A stretch of DNA of 64,000 nt from the NCBI GenBank assembly GCA_009103225.1, contig RHPI01002503.1:823124-887123 (forward strand). The letters are read 5' to 3'. Position 1 is the first letter of the stretch; each line of letters starts with the position of its first letter. Both the position numbers and the translations under genes were made by a program. Shown one piece after another: positions 33,214-45,965 of the stretch. Source of the DNA: Chlorokybus atmophyticus (Eukaryota > Streptophyta > Chlorokybophyceae > Chlorokybales > Chlorokybaceae). The notes beneath the pieces were generated by a model. That model ran no database searches. It had not been told where the DNA came from and worked only from the letters and a program-made list of their open reading frames with translations.

Positions 33214-35288
33214 TTGGTACAACTTCGCTGCACCAACCAACCGTTGTAAAGTGAAAAGTACAAAATATTACACGCAAATGCAAGATATTAAACGCAATTG
33301 AGTTGTAGCTGCAATCATATGAAATTGCAATATGAGCAGAACCACAACTTAATGGGTAAATAACACGTTTGATAGTGAACCATTAGTGTAGTAAACATGC
33401 AACTTTTAGTACAACATGCTACTGTTTCAGTGATGTTTTATAGAGTACATGTATCATGGGGATAGCACGTGGGGCGCTCATGATTGCAGCGGCTTAAAAT
33501 CGTTGTATTTTTGAGATGGTAAACCATCCCCCCCGCCACGCGTTAAATCTTGCCCACTTTACTTAGCAATGTGGGAAGGAAATGCCTTTAATAGCGCAAT
33601 GCTAATTTGTATATAACTTTTAAGCACCACTTAAAAGTGGTGCATTTTGCACAATTGGTCAACTTGCGTCTGTGTCACGGTCACACTTCAACCATTACTG
33701 ATAAGGTAAATCAAAAGCCGCTTTATTGCATTATTTGCGACTGTGTATTATTGATAACCGCTTGTACATGTGCTATTGGTACATCATACCTTCCTCACCA
33801 AATTTTTCTTTTACGTGTCATTTCTCTTATCAAAGCTCGCGATAGCGCTTTTATCTGATGAGAAAAATTATTACGCACACAATTTCAATCAACATGTCAA
33901 GTTCAAGTTTATAAACATTAGTTTTATGAAATACATAGTTGCGTATATTGCATGCTTTACTGTATATCAAAAACATTGGTGGAGACACCACATCAGCGGC
34001 ACTTGTCACAGCTTGATGGGTAATCTTGCATATGGATGTTATAAGTGCTATACATCAATACACACTATTCATGTTTCACATTATGTTATTGATGTAGCAA
34101 CATTATTGATGCGCTTAAGTTTTCCAAATATGTGACCTTAATATCACCAGAGCATGCAAGCTGTTGGCACATCAACAGCTATCATGGCCATGGCTCCCAG
34201 CAAAAGAATTAACCACATGCATGCAATGATTGCTTTGGACCATTATATTAGGCTCATGCTCGGCTCCTTTGATATCCCTCTTGAAATTGTCAAGGGCATA
34301 CACATTATTGGCAAGAAACAACAGCGTAACGGGATTTATTAGCGCGAGCAATAAAGTTTTTCATTTTATGATTTGGCATGGGCAAGCAGGTGTGGTCCGC
34401 AGTCGCAGTTATTATTAGCAATTGCCGGCAACACACTTGTGGCTAATGCAGCCTTTAACCAACCTTTTATTAACATGCTCATAGGTTAACGTTATCTACG
34501 GACTTGCAAAAATGATGTAAGGCTTGGGAAGACCACGTCCATATGGATGGCTTCCTACAGCGCTAACAACTATGCACACAAAATGTGTACTTTGAATACC
34601 ACATAGCAACGGTGAGGTTTGCATAAAAGGCACTGCCCTCGCTTATATCCAAGCTGTCTTTTTGTTGCAATTTGGTTAAAAGCAGCAGTGCGAAAGCCTC
34701 TAAGAGGGATGATGGTAAAGAGCCATCACAGGTGGTCATGAGTCAATAGGTGGATTAGCTCTGTTAGTAATCGACGTGTGCTTGTTTGCACATGTGCTCG
34801 ATGAATAAGATAATTAGTCATGGTATTTCTTCACACATGAAGAGCTTGCGGTAGGCATTGTTCTACTCACTTTTAAAATGGCAAATGCAAGTGTAGTTAT
34901 CTTCCATTAATATGCACTTGCAGCAAAACTTTTATAACAAGGTACTTGTAATGATTGGCTTGTTGTCTGCAACTAAAGCGGCGAGTAATAGAAATCTTTT
35001 TCAGGTCTATGTAATAAATTTTGTTGACAGAGTATTTTTAGCTTAATGCGCAAGCTTGTCACGTGAGGAGTGGTATAATACCATAGATACCTATACATTA
35101 GGGTTGTAATGTAATTCACCAAAGTCGGTCACCGACATGATGAAGGCAACGAACCCGCAAGAGCAAAGATGCTATCAACTTCTCCAAAAATCGGCAAGCA
35201 TAACACCCGTAACCAGTCTCTTTTTAATAGTCATTGTTAAGAAGTGTTAAGAAGTGTTATGACAAGACAATTCGTTTATATACAGCCT

Positions 35289-35686
35289 ATATACTGATCA
35301 TGTAGAACTCTAAAATATATTTGTGATATTGTGAATAAATGCATACAATCGTATCATACTTATCAAGGGGCCGTTCTGTCACGGTGTGCATGCTATAATA
35401 TCATGCATCGTGGGGTTGGCATACATAAAATGTACAACTCTACATTGAATGCATGGTTGAACATCAATATTACATACAGTTGTCACAATATACTGATCAT
35501 GTAGAACTCTAAAATATATTTGTGATATTGTGAATAAATGCATACAATCGTATCATACTTATCAAGGGGCCGTTCTGTCACGGTGTGCATGCTATAATAT
35601 CATGCATCGTGGGGTTAGCATACATAAAATGTACAACTCTACATTGAATGCATGGTTGAACATCAATATTACACACAGTTGTCACA
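35289..35686. repeat. 199-bp tandem duplication
   Basis: 35289-35487 and 35488-35686 are identical except for about two substitutions (GGTTGGCAT versus GGTTAGCAT, and TACATACAG versus TACACACAG). Each unit begins ATATACTGATCATGTAG and contains a TGCATGCTATAATATCATGCATC inverted pair. Copies are adjacent with no spacer. Confidence 0.93.
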
Positions 35687-35770
35687 ATGTGGCATATTAA
35701 TTCATAATATAAACTTTAAAAAAGTATTTAAATATAAATATTATAATAATATTGTATTTATTAAAAAACA

Positions 35771-35819
35771 ATGCCCCCCTCCCCCCCATCATGATAGAGG
35801 GGGGGGGGGGGGAGGGGGA
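35771..35819. repeat. C-run / G-run hairpin
   Basis: A C-rich stretch (35773-35788) and a G-rich stretch (35800-35817) flank TCATGATA, so the whole can fold back on itself. The G run may also form a quadruplex. Confidence 0.85.
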
Positions 35820-36329
35820 AATAGTACATGGCACACTTGCGTCGAGTGACTGCGGTGGTGATGTTCAAGTGTATTGTGGGTGACAGCATAACGAAGTATG
35901 TGAACATTGTGTTATGCTTTGTAGGTTTCAACACTAGATCCTCTGAAGTGTACACGACAAAAGTACACTTGACGGTCATGGTAAGCAGTTGCGTTTCAAA
36001 TGCTGTGGGCTGCAGGGTCCCATAAATTACGGGCCATGATGCCATGTTATGATGAACTCATAGCGGCGCCGCGCTTCATGTCGGCGGCGAAGTAACCGGA
36101 TCAGCCGACCCGGTTGTTCGCTCGAGCGCAGAAACGACCCGCTCGCTTGCGCTCTCCGCTCATGCAAAGGCCAAGTGTGCCAGCAGCACAGCACGGCGGC
36201 GGCAGCGGCGGCGGCGGCGAAGCGGCTTGGTGAGGCGGCCGCAAGGAGGTGTCACCAGTGGCGTAGCTGGTGGGGTGGTCGGGTGGGTTTTGAGAGAGCA
36301 TTGAGCGATACCCCCAAGCTGCTGGCGCA

Positions 36330-39300
36330 ATGGCCGCCGCTGCGCATTGTGCCGCTGGGCCGTCGGTGTCCAGTGCCTCCGCAGCCTCCTCCTTGAAAGC
36401 AGCTAGTAGGGCGTCGTCCGGGAGCAGACGTGCGGAGCGGAAAGCTGCCAAGAAGGCGGGCGGTCTGCGCAGCGGGTTTCTAGCTGGAGAGCGGCTGATA
36501 GCATCAGCAGCTTCTGCTCCTGCGCAACCCCGCTGCTGTAAAGTGAGCTGCACAGCAGAGGCTGTCGCTAGCGCAGACGCCTCCGCTCCTGCATTCTTGG
36601 CGTGGAAGAATGACGCCACTGTTAAGAAGAGGGAAGACATTAAGACCGTCATGGTGCTCGGTGCTGGCCCAATTGTCATTGGCCAGGCGTGCGAGTTCGA
36701 CTACTCTGGCACCCAGGCTTGCAAGGCTCTCAAGGTGCATGCCTCTCACTTGCATGTACATGCAACGCTCAGAACGCGGCATGTAGCTGGTGCTGTGTTC
36801 AAGTCACCTGTTTCACATACCTCATGAGGCGTCATGTTGCAAGTAAAACGTCACATTGCAATTCCTTCTACAAGTGACAGCCTGTGTTGTGTATGAAGAA
36901 TGTAACTCCCACAGTTAGGTGAATGTAATGCAATGCATGCGCATGCACAACTGTGTACGGGCTTGTTCTCCAGTTGCTCACGCATGTCTCATGACTTGAC
37001 AGGGTGAAGGCTATCGAGTTGTGCTTATCAACTCCAACCCTGCCACAATTATGACGGATCCAGAGACAGCTGACAGCACATATGTCACGCCCATGACGCC
37101 TCAACTCGTGGAGAAGATCATCGAGCGGGAACGTCCCGACGCTATCTTGCCTACAATGGGCGGTCAGACTGCTCTCAACCTTGCTGTGGCCCTTTCCGAG
37201 CAAGGCATCCTTGACAAGTAAGTTGTTGCATGCACTTGGTGTTCAAGGTGTGAAAGGTATAGTGTGACAAATGTGACATGCACAGGTACAATGTTGAGCT
37301 GATTGGCGCCAAGTTGGACGCTATCAGGAAGGCAGAGGACAGGCTGCTGTTCCAAAATGCATGCAACAAGCTTGGTATTAAGTCGTCCCCGTCTGGCATT
37401 GCCAATACTATGGAAGACGCTTGGGCGGTGGCTGCAAAGGTACTCACCATGCCTCATCACTAATTTGAGCTGGATTGTAGCCTCACACATTCAATATTAC
37501 AATGTGCGATTTTAACCTTTGTTGAACAGATTGGAGAATACCCATTGATTATCCGGCCTGCGTTCACACTTGGAGGCACTGGCGGCGGAATCGCATACAA
37601 CCCAGAGGAGTTTGAGCAGATCATCAATGCTGGGTTGACAGCGTCTCTGACAAGCCAAGTCCTGGTGGAGAAGTCTCTGTTGGGATGGAAGGAGTACGAG
37701 TTGGAGGTCATGCGTGACCTTGCCGACAATGTGGTTATCATCTGTTCCATCGAGAACATTGACCCCATGGGTGTGCATACCGGCGATTCTGTCACTCTTG
37801 CGCCAGCCCAGACTCTCACAGACAAGGAGTACCAGGTGAGAGAGGCTCTGTGCTTCAAGCTCTTTGGTGGCTAGCGACAGGCAGTTGTGCATGTTGATTG
37901 CTTGGTAACAATCGCGGCTTGCAGAGGCTACGTGACATGTCTGTTGCCATCATCCGGGAGATTGGTGTGGAGTGCGGTGGCTCCAACGTGCAGTTTGCCG
38001 TCAACCCTGCTGATGGTGAAGTCATGATCATTGAAATGAACCCGCGCGTGTCCCGCTCCTCTGCTCTTGCATCAAAGGCAACAGGTATGCTTTGAAGCAG
38101 ACAGCGGGAAACATTCATGAGGTGCAAGGCATTATCGTGATAGCTTCAACGTGATCTATTGGAACACACGAATCTACGCAACAATGCATGTGTTGGTGTT
38201 CATAGCGATTAAATGTCTGCAGGTTTCCCCATTGCTAAGATGGCAGCCAAGCTCTCCATCGGGTACACTCTTGACCAGATCCCGAACGACATCACAAAGA
38301 AAACGCCAGCGAGCTTCGAGCCATCCATTGATTACGTCGTCACCAAGATCCCTCGCTTTGCCTTTGAGAAGTTCCCGGGTTCCCAGCCAATCCTCACCAC
38401 CCAGATGAAGTCTGTGGGTGAGGCCATGGCTGTTGGCCGCACTTTCCAGGAGTCATTCCAGAAAGCCATGCGGTCGCTTGAAGTTGGAGTGTCTGGTTGG
38501 GTGAGCCCCAAGAAGTCAGCCGACAGGTACACAATCAGACATGGTATATCAGTTCTTGCTCTGCCATAATGAGTTAGTTTCTGCTGTCATGATGTACGAC
38601 AACATGGTTGGCCAGGCTGGTAAAGAGCAATTTACAACTCTGCAGGAACCGCGTTATGTACAACCTCCGCAACCCCAACCCAGATCGGTTCTTGTGGTTG
38701 CACGAGGCTATGGTGCAAGGCATGAGCAATGCTGAAATTCACGACCTTACGAAGATGGACCCTTGGTTCCTCACGCAGTGGCGCGAGTTGTTTGATGTGG
38801 AGAACTTCTTGCGCAGCATCAAGCTGGAGCAGCTGACGAGCGAAGATATGTGGGAAGCAAAACGTCGTGGTTTTTCGGACGAGCAGATTGCATCCTTTGT
38901 GGGTGCGAAGGCCCTTGAGGTCAGCGATTGCACACATAAGCTATGTGTGCTTGTCGAGTGTTTGCAGCTTCAGCATTGCAAGTATCTGATTGCAATTGCT
39001 TGAACAGGTGCGTGCTCGGCGCAAGGAGTTGGGTGTGGTGCCGATCTACAAGCGTGTGGACACATGTGCAGCAGAATTTGAGGCTGAAACCAACTACATG
39101 TACAGTTGCTACGATTACGGCGAGTGCGAGGCCAACACCACCAGCAAGAAGAAGGTGCTGATCCTTGGCGGCGGCCCCAACCGCATTGGTCAGGGCATTG
39201 AGTTCGACTACTGCTGCTGCCATGCAGCGTTCTCCCTGGCCGCAGCCGGCTTCGAGACCATTATGATGAACTCCAACCCCGAGACTGTGTCCACCGACTA

Positions 39301-40878
39301 CGACACCAGTGACAGGCTGTACTTTGAGCCTTTGACTGTGGAGGACGTGTTAAATGTTATTGAGCTCGAGCGGCCGGACGGCATCATCGTGCAGTTTGGC
39401 GGCCAGACGCCCCTCAAGCTTGCGGTGCCGCTGAAGAACTTCCTTGATCAGTCTCAGCTGAAGGCAGCCAGCGGTTTGGGTGTCGTGAAGATATGGGGTA
39501 CCAGCCCAGAATCAATTGATGCTGCCGAAGACCGCGATCAGTGGTATGATATCCTCAACGAGCTGAACATCAGGCAGCCTCCCGGTGGCATGGCCACGAG
39601 CGAGGCCGAGGCCTTGGCTGTTGCACAGAAAGTAGGCTACCCTGTCATGGTCCGCCCAAGCTACGTCCTCGGTGGCCGCGCGATGGAGATTGTTTCCAGC
39701 GACGAGCGGCTCAAGGTGTATCTTGAAACCGCTGTTGAAGTTGACCCCGAACGCCCCGTGTTGATCGATCAGTACCTGGATGATGCCACGGAGATTGATG
39801 TTGACTGCTTGGCTGATAGTGAAGGCAACGTCGTCATTGGCGGCATCATGGAGCACATCGAGCAGGCTGGCGTGCACAGTGGTGACTCTGCTTGCTCCAT
39901 CCCCACGCAAACCGTGTCTGATGCTGCGCTTAAGACCATCAGGGAATGGACTGTCCAGCTGGCGAAGAGGCTGCAAGTTGTTGGGTTGATGAACATCCAG
40001 TACGCCGTGCTGGGTGACACTGTGTATATTCTAGAAGCCAACCCGCGTGCCAGTCGCACTGTGCCCTTCGTGTCTAAGGCCATTGGCCACCCGCTTGCAA
40101 AGTATGCTTCGCTCCTCATGTCCGGCCTTACACTGAAGGATCTTGACTTTGAAGAGGAGGTGATCCCCAAGCACGTGGCTGTCAAGGAGGCTGTCTTGCC
40201 CTTTGACAAGTTCCCTGGCGCTGATACCCTCCTTGGACCAGAAATGAGGTAAGTAACTTGCGAAGCTGTTGTTTGCAAGCGCATGCATCAGCAGTTCTTT
40301 GTTGTGTCGTTGATCAATACTTACAATATTTGAACCGCAGGAGCACTGGTGAGGTGATGGGCATCGATACAAACTTTGCCATGGCGTTTGCTAAGGCGCA
40401 GCTGGCTGCGAACCAGAAGATCCCCTTGGAAGGCACTGTCTTCATCGCCATGAACGACAAGACCAAGCAGAAGATAGTCCCTGTTGCCAAGGGCTTGGTG
40501 GAGCTTGGTTTCAAGCTCGTTGCCACGTCTGGCACGGCCACCGTGCTGTATGAGAACGGCGTGGAGTGCTCGACCGTGCTGAAGATCCACGAAGGGCGGC
40601 CGAATGCGGGAGACCTGGTCACCACAGGAAAGATCCAGATGATGATTATCACGTCATCCGGCGACGAGCGGGATCTCAAGGACGGGCGCAACCTCCGACG
40701 GCTCGCGCTGGCGTACAAGGTGCCGCTCGTGACCACCGTGGCTGCGGCCAATGCCACGCTACAGGCTATTCAGGGCATGAAGGCAGGCCCCATTGAGATG
40801 ACACCCCTGCAAGACTTCTTCAATGTTGAGAAGGCAAAGGAGGCCGTTGCCCGAGCAGCTGAGTTGACAGCGGCTTGA
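36330..40878 (+). CDS. carB: Carbamoyl-phosphate synthase large subunit, plastid-targeted
   Basis: It makes carbamoyl phosphate from bicarbonate, ATP and glutamine-derived ammonia, for pyrimidine and arginine synthesis, with the small glutaminase subunit. Exons: 36330-36734, 37003-37217, 37286-37439, 37530-37835, 37925-38084, 38223-38526, 38646-38919, 39008-40248, 40341-40878; all phases agree, 1198 residues. The first 90 residues are rich in A, S and R with few acidic residues, as in a chloroplast transit peptide. The mature start is [15 protein letters not shown]. The first synthetase half has [15 protein letters not shown] and [20 protein letters not shown]; the oligomerisation part follows; the second half has [31 protein letters not shown] and [17 protein letters not shown]; the C-terminal allosteric MGS-like domain has [12 protein letters not shown]. 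It is separate from dihydroorotase and transcarbamylase, as in plants and bacteria and unlike the animal CAD fusion. The stop codon sits in a hairpin. Confidence 0.96.
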
Positions 40879-40913
40879 TGTGTAACACATCAAGCCGCTG
40901 TCAACTCAGCTGC
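40855..40913. repeat. 28-bp perfect hairpin spanning the carB stop codon
   Basis: 40855-40882 is the exact reverse complement of 40886-40913, around TAA. The left arm is coding (the last seven codons and TGA at 40876-40878 of carB) plus four bases. The right arm is therefore an inverted copy of the gene end, in the 3' untranslated region. Confidence 0.97.
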
Positions 40914-41866
40914 TTCAGGTATTGACAATTGCTGACGTGTGCTAGGTGATAGGATCGTTGCATAGCCCGATCACAAGTTTGTTAGCTTGGCCACGAAGTT
41001 GAATATTGGTATATCTGAATGGTTGTGCTTGGTGCCTCTCATGCCAAGCCGGTTGTAGTACATAGTAGCAAGTACATTATTGGAGCAGATATGAGTTGTT
41101 GTTTGGTTTACCAGGGTGGGGAGGTTGTAATGGCGGTCAAGAGTGGTTGTTGATGTCATGAAAGTAGTGTATGCTGCAACTAATGCAATCAACCTCAGTG
41201 GCCAGCATGGGTGTCGGAGTGGTCTAAAGGATATGTGAAGTGCTGTTTCGCACACGCATCAACATGTGTGCAAGAGATAGTGTGCTACATATGCCGCATG
41301 CATGTGCTGTAGAACTTCTTTGTGCACAGGGTATACATGTCAATGGCAATTCGCACTTAGATAAACATGTCTTGTACATTGCCCACCACATGTTGTTCTG
41401 GGTTGGTAGGCAGCTACGCATGCTAGCAGTGTATGGTGTAGAGTCGTGCTCTGGACTTGTACACATTCACAGGGCAGGGCCACACAACAACTAATCTCGG
41501 GGCCTTGCACACCTACCATCGGAGTGCCCTGTGTGCATGTGCTATGTACTCAGCTATCACTGCAGTGCTGTCACCAGTTTGACACATAGCTACGCAGCAG
41601 TGTTCAGTGCCTAGCTCTGTAACAGGCTTCAACTAGGTTGAGGGCAGTGCATTGCTGCTGGACCTTGAAGGCCAGCATGCAGCCAACCTTTGGCATGCCC
41701 AAGCCCTTACTGCGCTAGCTTTCTTCTTTGTGAACCCCAGAACTGCCCGTTCCAGCAACTCGCCACAGGCGAGAGTGGAAAGGGAAGCCAAGCCAAAGCC
41801 AGTGGTAAATATGTTGCAGGCTGGTGCTGACCCCACATGCAATGGGGGAGACTTATTATACCGCTG
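40914..41866. other. Intergenic region between convergent genes
   Basis: 953 bp between carB and the 3' end of the HtrA gene. It contains only short open stretches with no motif. It is moderately TG-rich, and I see no repeat or RNA gene. Confidence 0.55.
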
Positions 41867-43987
41867 CTAAACCGCTGTTGGCGGATATCCTCGTGCCATG
41901 TATCCTGATTGCAAGCCAGAGTGCCGCAAAGTAGCCTGGAACCTGCCGTCAGAAGTGTTGTCCCGTTGCGGGTGAGCTTCCTCATCGCGTGCTCTTAGAA
42001 TCCCTGGCACAACGCTCACTTCCATGTCCGTGTTGGTGCGGGTGGTGTCATTGTTTGCAGGGTTCGGCATGTGCGTTTGGGCGCTATTGGTGCCGGTTTG
42101 GTGGCGGCGGTGCAGACGCAAGGCCAGAGGTTCCCCGGGACGCACTCTATGCAGCAGATAGTCCAGCAGGTGAGACACGGTGCGCACCTTCTCGCCGCCG
42201 AGACGCGTGACCACGTCACCCTCGCGCACACCCGCTTCCCACGCTGGCGAACCAAACTCCACCTGCCCCAATTTTTTTTCACACTCAGCAATGCATGGCT
42301 GCTTGCACAACACACAAAAGCAGTCTGCACCTTGAGAGCAATCAGCCCACTTTCGTGATGAAAAGAATTGTCGCGCTGTATTTGCGGGTCGGCATCAAAA
42401 CTCCGCGCCATCTCAGGACTAACAGCTTCCTGCGAGGCATAATCAGCCACGCAGTATGCATGACACATAAACACAAACTAGTCAAAATCAACGTTAAAAA
42501 CAAGTGCATGCCATAACAGGGGTGGAAGAGTGGTTAGTGTAGTTGTGTGTCACACACTATGTGTGACACATGCACACTACTTGTATAACCCAACTCGAGA
42601 CAACTTGCCAGGTGCATGCCAAGGTAGGGGTGGAGGAGTGGCCTGCCCTCAGCGAGTGTGTTTGCAACGCGGCGGGCTGTGCGTGCGGGTATGGCGAAGG
42701 CAACGCCCTCCGCATCGGCGCGGATGGCGGCCGCGACGGCGACCACGCGGCCCCGCACGTCCACGAGGGGCCCCCCGCTGCTGCCCGGGTTGATCGCGCA
42801 GTCCGTCTGCAGGTACGCGCCCACCCTTGCACCCCCGCTACCGCGCATACCGATCTCCGCAGGCGTCCTGCTCGTGCTTGAAACTATACCCAATGTAACA
42901 GTACCTCCCAAACCAACCGGATGCCCAACTGCAAAGACACAACACAACATCTGTTCCCACAACACAATGCAACCCTACTTTACTCATGATAGGTTGCACA
43001 AGGGTATTTAACATGTTTGACACGAGCAAGCTTTGAACAACCACACACCTTTCATCACAGTTTGTGTCAAACACAACATACACAACTGGTGCTCAGGTGT
43101 TGACTGCCAGCATGCCAACAAGCATGTTGTTCTTCACCTGCGATGACCCATTCGCCGACTTGGGCGTCTCCCTCCGCATCCTCTCGCCATCTCGCCTGCG
43201 GTAGGTGCTCTCCCTTGTTGAGCGGGACGCGCAGAACGGCGAGGTCGGTGTGGACGTCGCGGCCGGCCACCTCGGCCTCCAGCACGCGGCCGCATGTGAG
43301 CGTCACGCGCGCGCGGCCGTTGACGGGAGGGACAAGGTGGGCGGACGTAAGGATCAGACCGCGCGTGCCGTCAACCACTACACCGCTCCCCCTGTTGCGT
43401 GCACGAGTTGTGATTGCTGTTGCTTGCCAAGACAGTTCTGTAATAAAAAGCAGAATGACGTCCGCAGCATGCACTCACGCGTGTCCACATGCATGCCCTT
43501 AGATATGCCAACGCGGGTACGCAAGCACGTGCATGTGCTTGTGCATGCGTGTGTGTATGCCTAACTGCAGTGGCAATGCACACTCACTGGCCTTCCTGAG
43601 CCTTGGATGGCGCATGCAATGCGTCACCGAAGAAGTAGCCGAGCACCCCTCGCTCAAGGTCTTCGGGTCTGCAAACGCATACGCTTCACGTCAATTGAGG
43701 CACTCCAAGCATGCAATGCACAGCAACCGCATGAAACAGCAACAAGCCTGCCTGCGTGTGTCGATGCGCACGACTGCGGGTGCAATTCTATCCGCGGCCA
43801 CACGCACAAAGTTGTGAGAGGCCGGCACGCCCGCGCGCACCAGGCCGGCGAGGCCCGAGGATGCGAAGCAGAGCGGGGGGACTGCAAACAAAAATGATGC
43901 TGTGGACGTGGAGCACAAGACGTGCGCCGCCCACCCGCCGGCAAATGCGCACACGGCCGTCGGGAGCCTTGCCTGGCAAAGCAGCAT
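41867..43987 (-). CDS. HtrA/Deg-type serine protease with PDZ domain
   Basis: An ATP-independent protease/chaperone of protein quality control. Exons: 43987-43752, 43668-43588, 43391-43138, 42928-42609, 42429-42331, 42262-41867; phases agree, 461 residues. The start MLLCQARLPTAVCAF opens a hydrophobic, small-residue leader that may target an organelle; then SHNFVRVAADRIAPAVVRI starts the protease domain. The catalytic triad is visible: His in LILTSAHLV, Asp in HTDLAVLRV, Ser in CAINPGSSGGPL. After HPYLGMHL comes the PDZ domain (SGLIALK, FGSPAWEAGVREGDVV, TVSHLLDYLL). The final 60 residues are an unrelated low-complexity tail. Introns after 43752 and 42609 need GC donors (GCAGGC and GCAAGT). 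Residue layout and a single PDZ resemble HTRA2 or plant DEG14-type proteins; the organelle is not decided. Confidence 0.9.
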
Positions 43988-45965
43988 GCCATAGCAGTTA
44001 GGCCTCGGCCAGCCAGCCTTCCAGCTGGCCAAGACTAGAGCATAGCTGAGAGAAAAGTCACACACTCAGCTTTACAAAGGGAGATTGACTGCTGTGCACA
44101 CCTGTTCATCAGCGCAAAGAAGCATTCAAGAAGCATCAATGCGCTCACTGATGTGAACGTGAATTGACTGGCCATGGGAGGATAAATCACCCGACCAACA
44201 ACTTCACGCAGTCAAGAACTGACGTGCATAGTGTATTCAAGTGCTATAGTACCAGCAACATGCAAGCCATTGCGATGCTCGTAAGATGATGTACACACCA
44301 TGAAGAAAGCATGCTGGGGTTGTGGACAGCTGAAGCAAGCAAGCACGCAATTCACCAGCATGCACAAGAGGTTTGCTGTCTCGTGCGATTGATCAACACG
44401 CCGCATGTGTTTCTTGCGAATTTCAAAATCACAGGCACACATCCACCACCTGTGGCAGCTGCCTGTGTCTGCCCCTCCCGCCGTCCTTCTCCGTCGGCAG
44501 GAGTGGTGCTGAAGAAGGAGGCGACGCTCCTGCGCTAGCACTGCTGTCGCCATGGCAGCGAGAAGCAGGCGGCTGCTGCCGCTTCCTCCTCCTCTTCGGC
44601 CTGAAGTCCTCCGGCAGCCATGACGAGCCCCAGCCGGAGCTACCCCACGCCGGCCCGCACGACGCCGCCGCCCAGCCGCCTCCGAACATGCCGCACGGGA
44701 CACACACGGCCAAGCACGGCAGCGATCACTTCGCAATTGCGCTGTGGAATTCAAGCTGTCAGCTTCACTATGTGAACTGTAGTTTACGCAGTGTTGAGTA
44801 GACTCGACGCTGCGGAGTTCGTGGTGTGAGCTGTGATGTAGGCGCTTTTGAGCTCACACAGTGTAAGCCTCGTGCAGGCCACAGTTTGCAGGCCATTTTT
44901 TGACATGCACGGTGGGAAGTCTATGGTGTAAGCTTTGTGCACAACACAGTCAGTCTGTTGAATCTGCATTGTGAACTTTACAGTACTTCACAACGCAGTT
45001 GCACGAGGGCACAACAGAGAGTGCCTGTGTCAAGTCCAATGCACGGCTGGCCTGCAGGTACCGCATCCTGTGTCATCGCCTGCGTGTCGATATCGAGATC
45101 GAGATTGAGAGAGCGAGAGCGAGAGCGAGAGAGAGCGAGAGAGAGCGAGAGAGAGAGAAAACACCGCCGCTGCTTCAGCTTGCATTAGGTTGCTCTAGGC
45201 CCCTTCCTAGCTCTCTGGTGTACACAAGAACGTCAAGGGTATTGTGTATGTTTGATGCCTGCTTGCCTGAACTGGCTGGAGTGTGCGTTAGCACATGCCG
45301 TATGACTGTGCAAGAGTGGCACAGTTGATTGGATAATTGCAACGACGCACTCAGCTGAACTCGCATGCAGCTTAAGAACCTGCAACATGACCCCATGCAA
45401 TTGAATTGAAGGACCGGAGACAAAGACTTGGGCACATAACTTCCTTTTTTCGGGCATGCTGCTGCCTCATGGCATTAACACAGTAGAGCTCTCTCAGTAG
45501 AGACACAGCAAACTGCTGCACTCGCACGCACCGAGGCGATTCATGCAACCCATCTGTGCATGTGATGGTGGGTCTGATGTGGCATGCAGTGTCGTGTCGC
45601 ACCACTGCGGAAGGCATTGTACAGAGATCAACACATGCTCATAATACATGTACGTTGGGGCCTTAGAAGCACCACGCAGCATTGACAGCTGACTGATCGC
45701 CGTTCGCGAGCAAAAGCCTTGATGTGCGTGTTTTTATCGTACACTACAACTCGATAGATCAGCCTCTTCTAAAAACCTGCAACCAGCGGCCACAGCTGGC
45801 AGGCACTAACTTATTTATCGCTATGCGTGGCGTGCTTACATACACATTCAAACACTACAACTGCACGTCATGTGAGTCCGTGTGATATCGGTACAAGGGG
45901 GCTGAAGCTGTGCGCATGAAGTGGCGGGCACTAGGAAGCAATTCTAACAGACGTGTTGGTCAGCT
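43988..45965. other. Intergenic region
   Basis: About 2 kb between the start of the HtrA gene and the 3' end of the Cu-ATPase gene, both on the minus strand. A minus-strand frame at 44713-44429 has a basic, serine- and proline-rich segment (LPEDFRPKRRRKRQ) but no support. A purine-only GAGA/GCGA repeat occupies 45090-45160. No other structure is seen. Confidence 0.45.
45090..45160. repeat. GAGA/GCGAGA purine repeat
   Basis: About 70 bp of GAGATT, GAGAGC and GAGAGA units, with no coding content. Confidence 0.85.

Larger units (their letters stand above)
30951..36080. other. AT-rich island without supported genes
   Basis: About 5 kb clearly richer in A and T than the rest of the window, between the OCIA-like gene and carB. 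Open frames are short (at most about 120 codons, 33770-34135), AT-biased in composition and without known motifs. It contains a SINE-like copy, two foldback elements, a 199-bp tandem duplication and a C/G hairpin, listed separately. It could be an old transposon nest, an insertion of organellar or viral origin, or a heterochromatic spacer; the sequence gives no gene that decides between these. Confidence 0.6.

Noticed and set aside
33607-34342. Cluster of AT-rich open frames of 60-120 codons
   Set aside because: Composition follows the AT-rich background, frames overlap one another, and none shows a known motif.
36101-36679. Minus-strand open frame of about 190 codons
   Set aside because: It is the antisense shadow of the GC-rich carB transit-peptide exon and has no motif of its own.
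39512-39976. Minus-strand open frame of 154 codons, and another at 39769-40284
   Set aside because: Both lie antisense to the largest carB exon and mirror its codon bias.
42544-42569. Short TGTGTCACACA hairpin with 3-nt loop
   Set aside because: It has only 11 bp arms in a TG/CA-rich HtrA intron, so it may be chance; not counted with the long hairpins.
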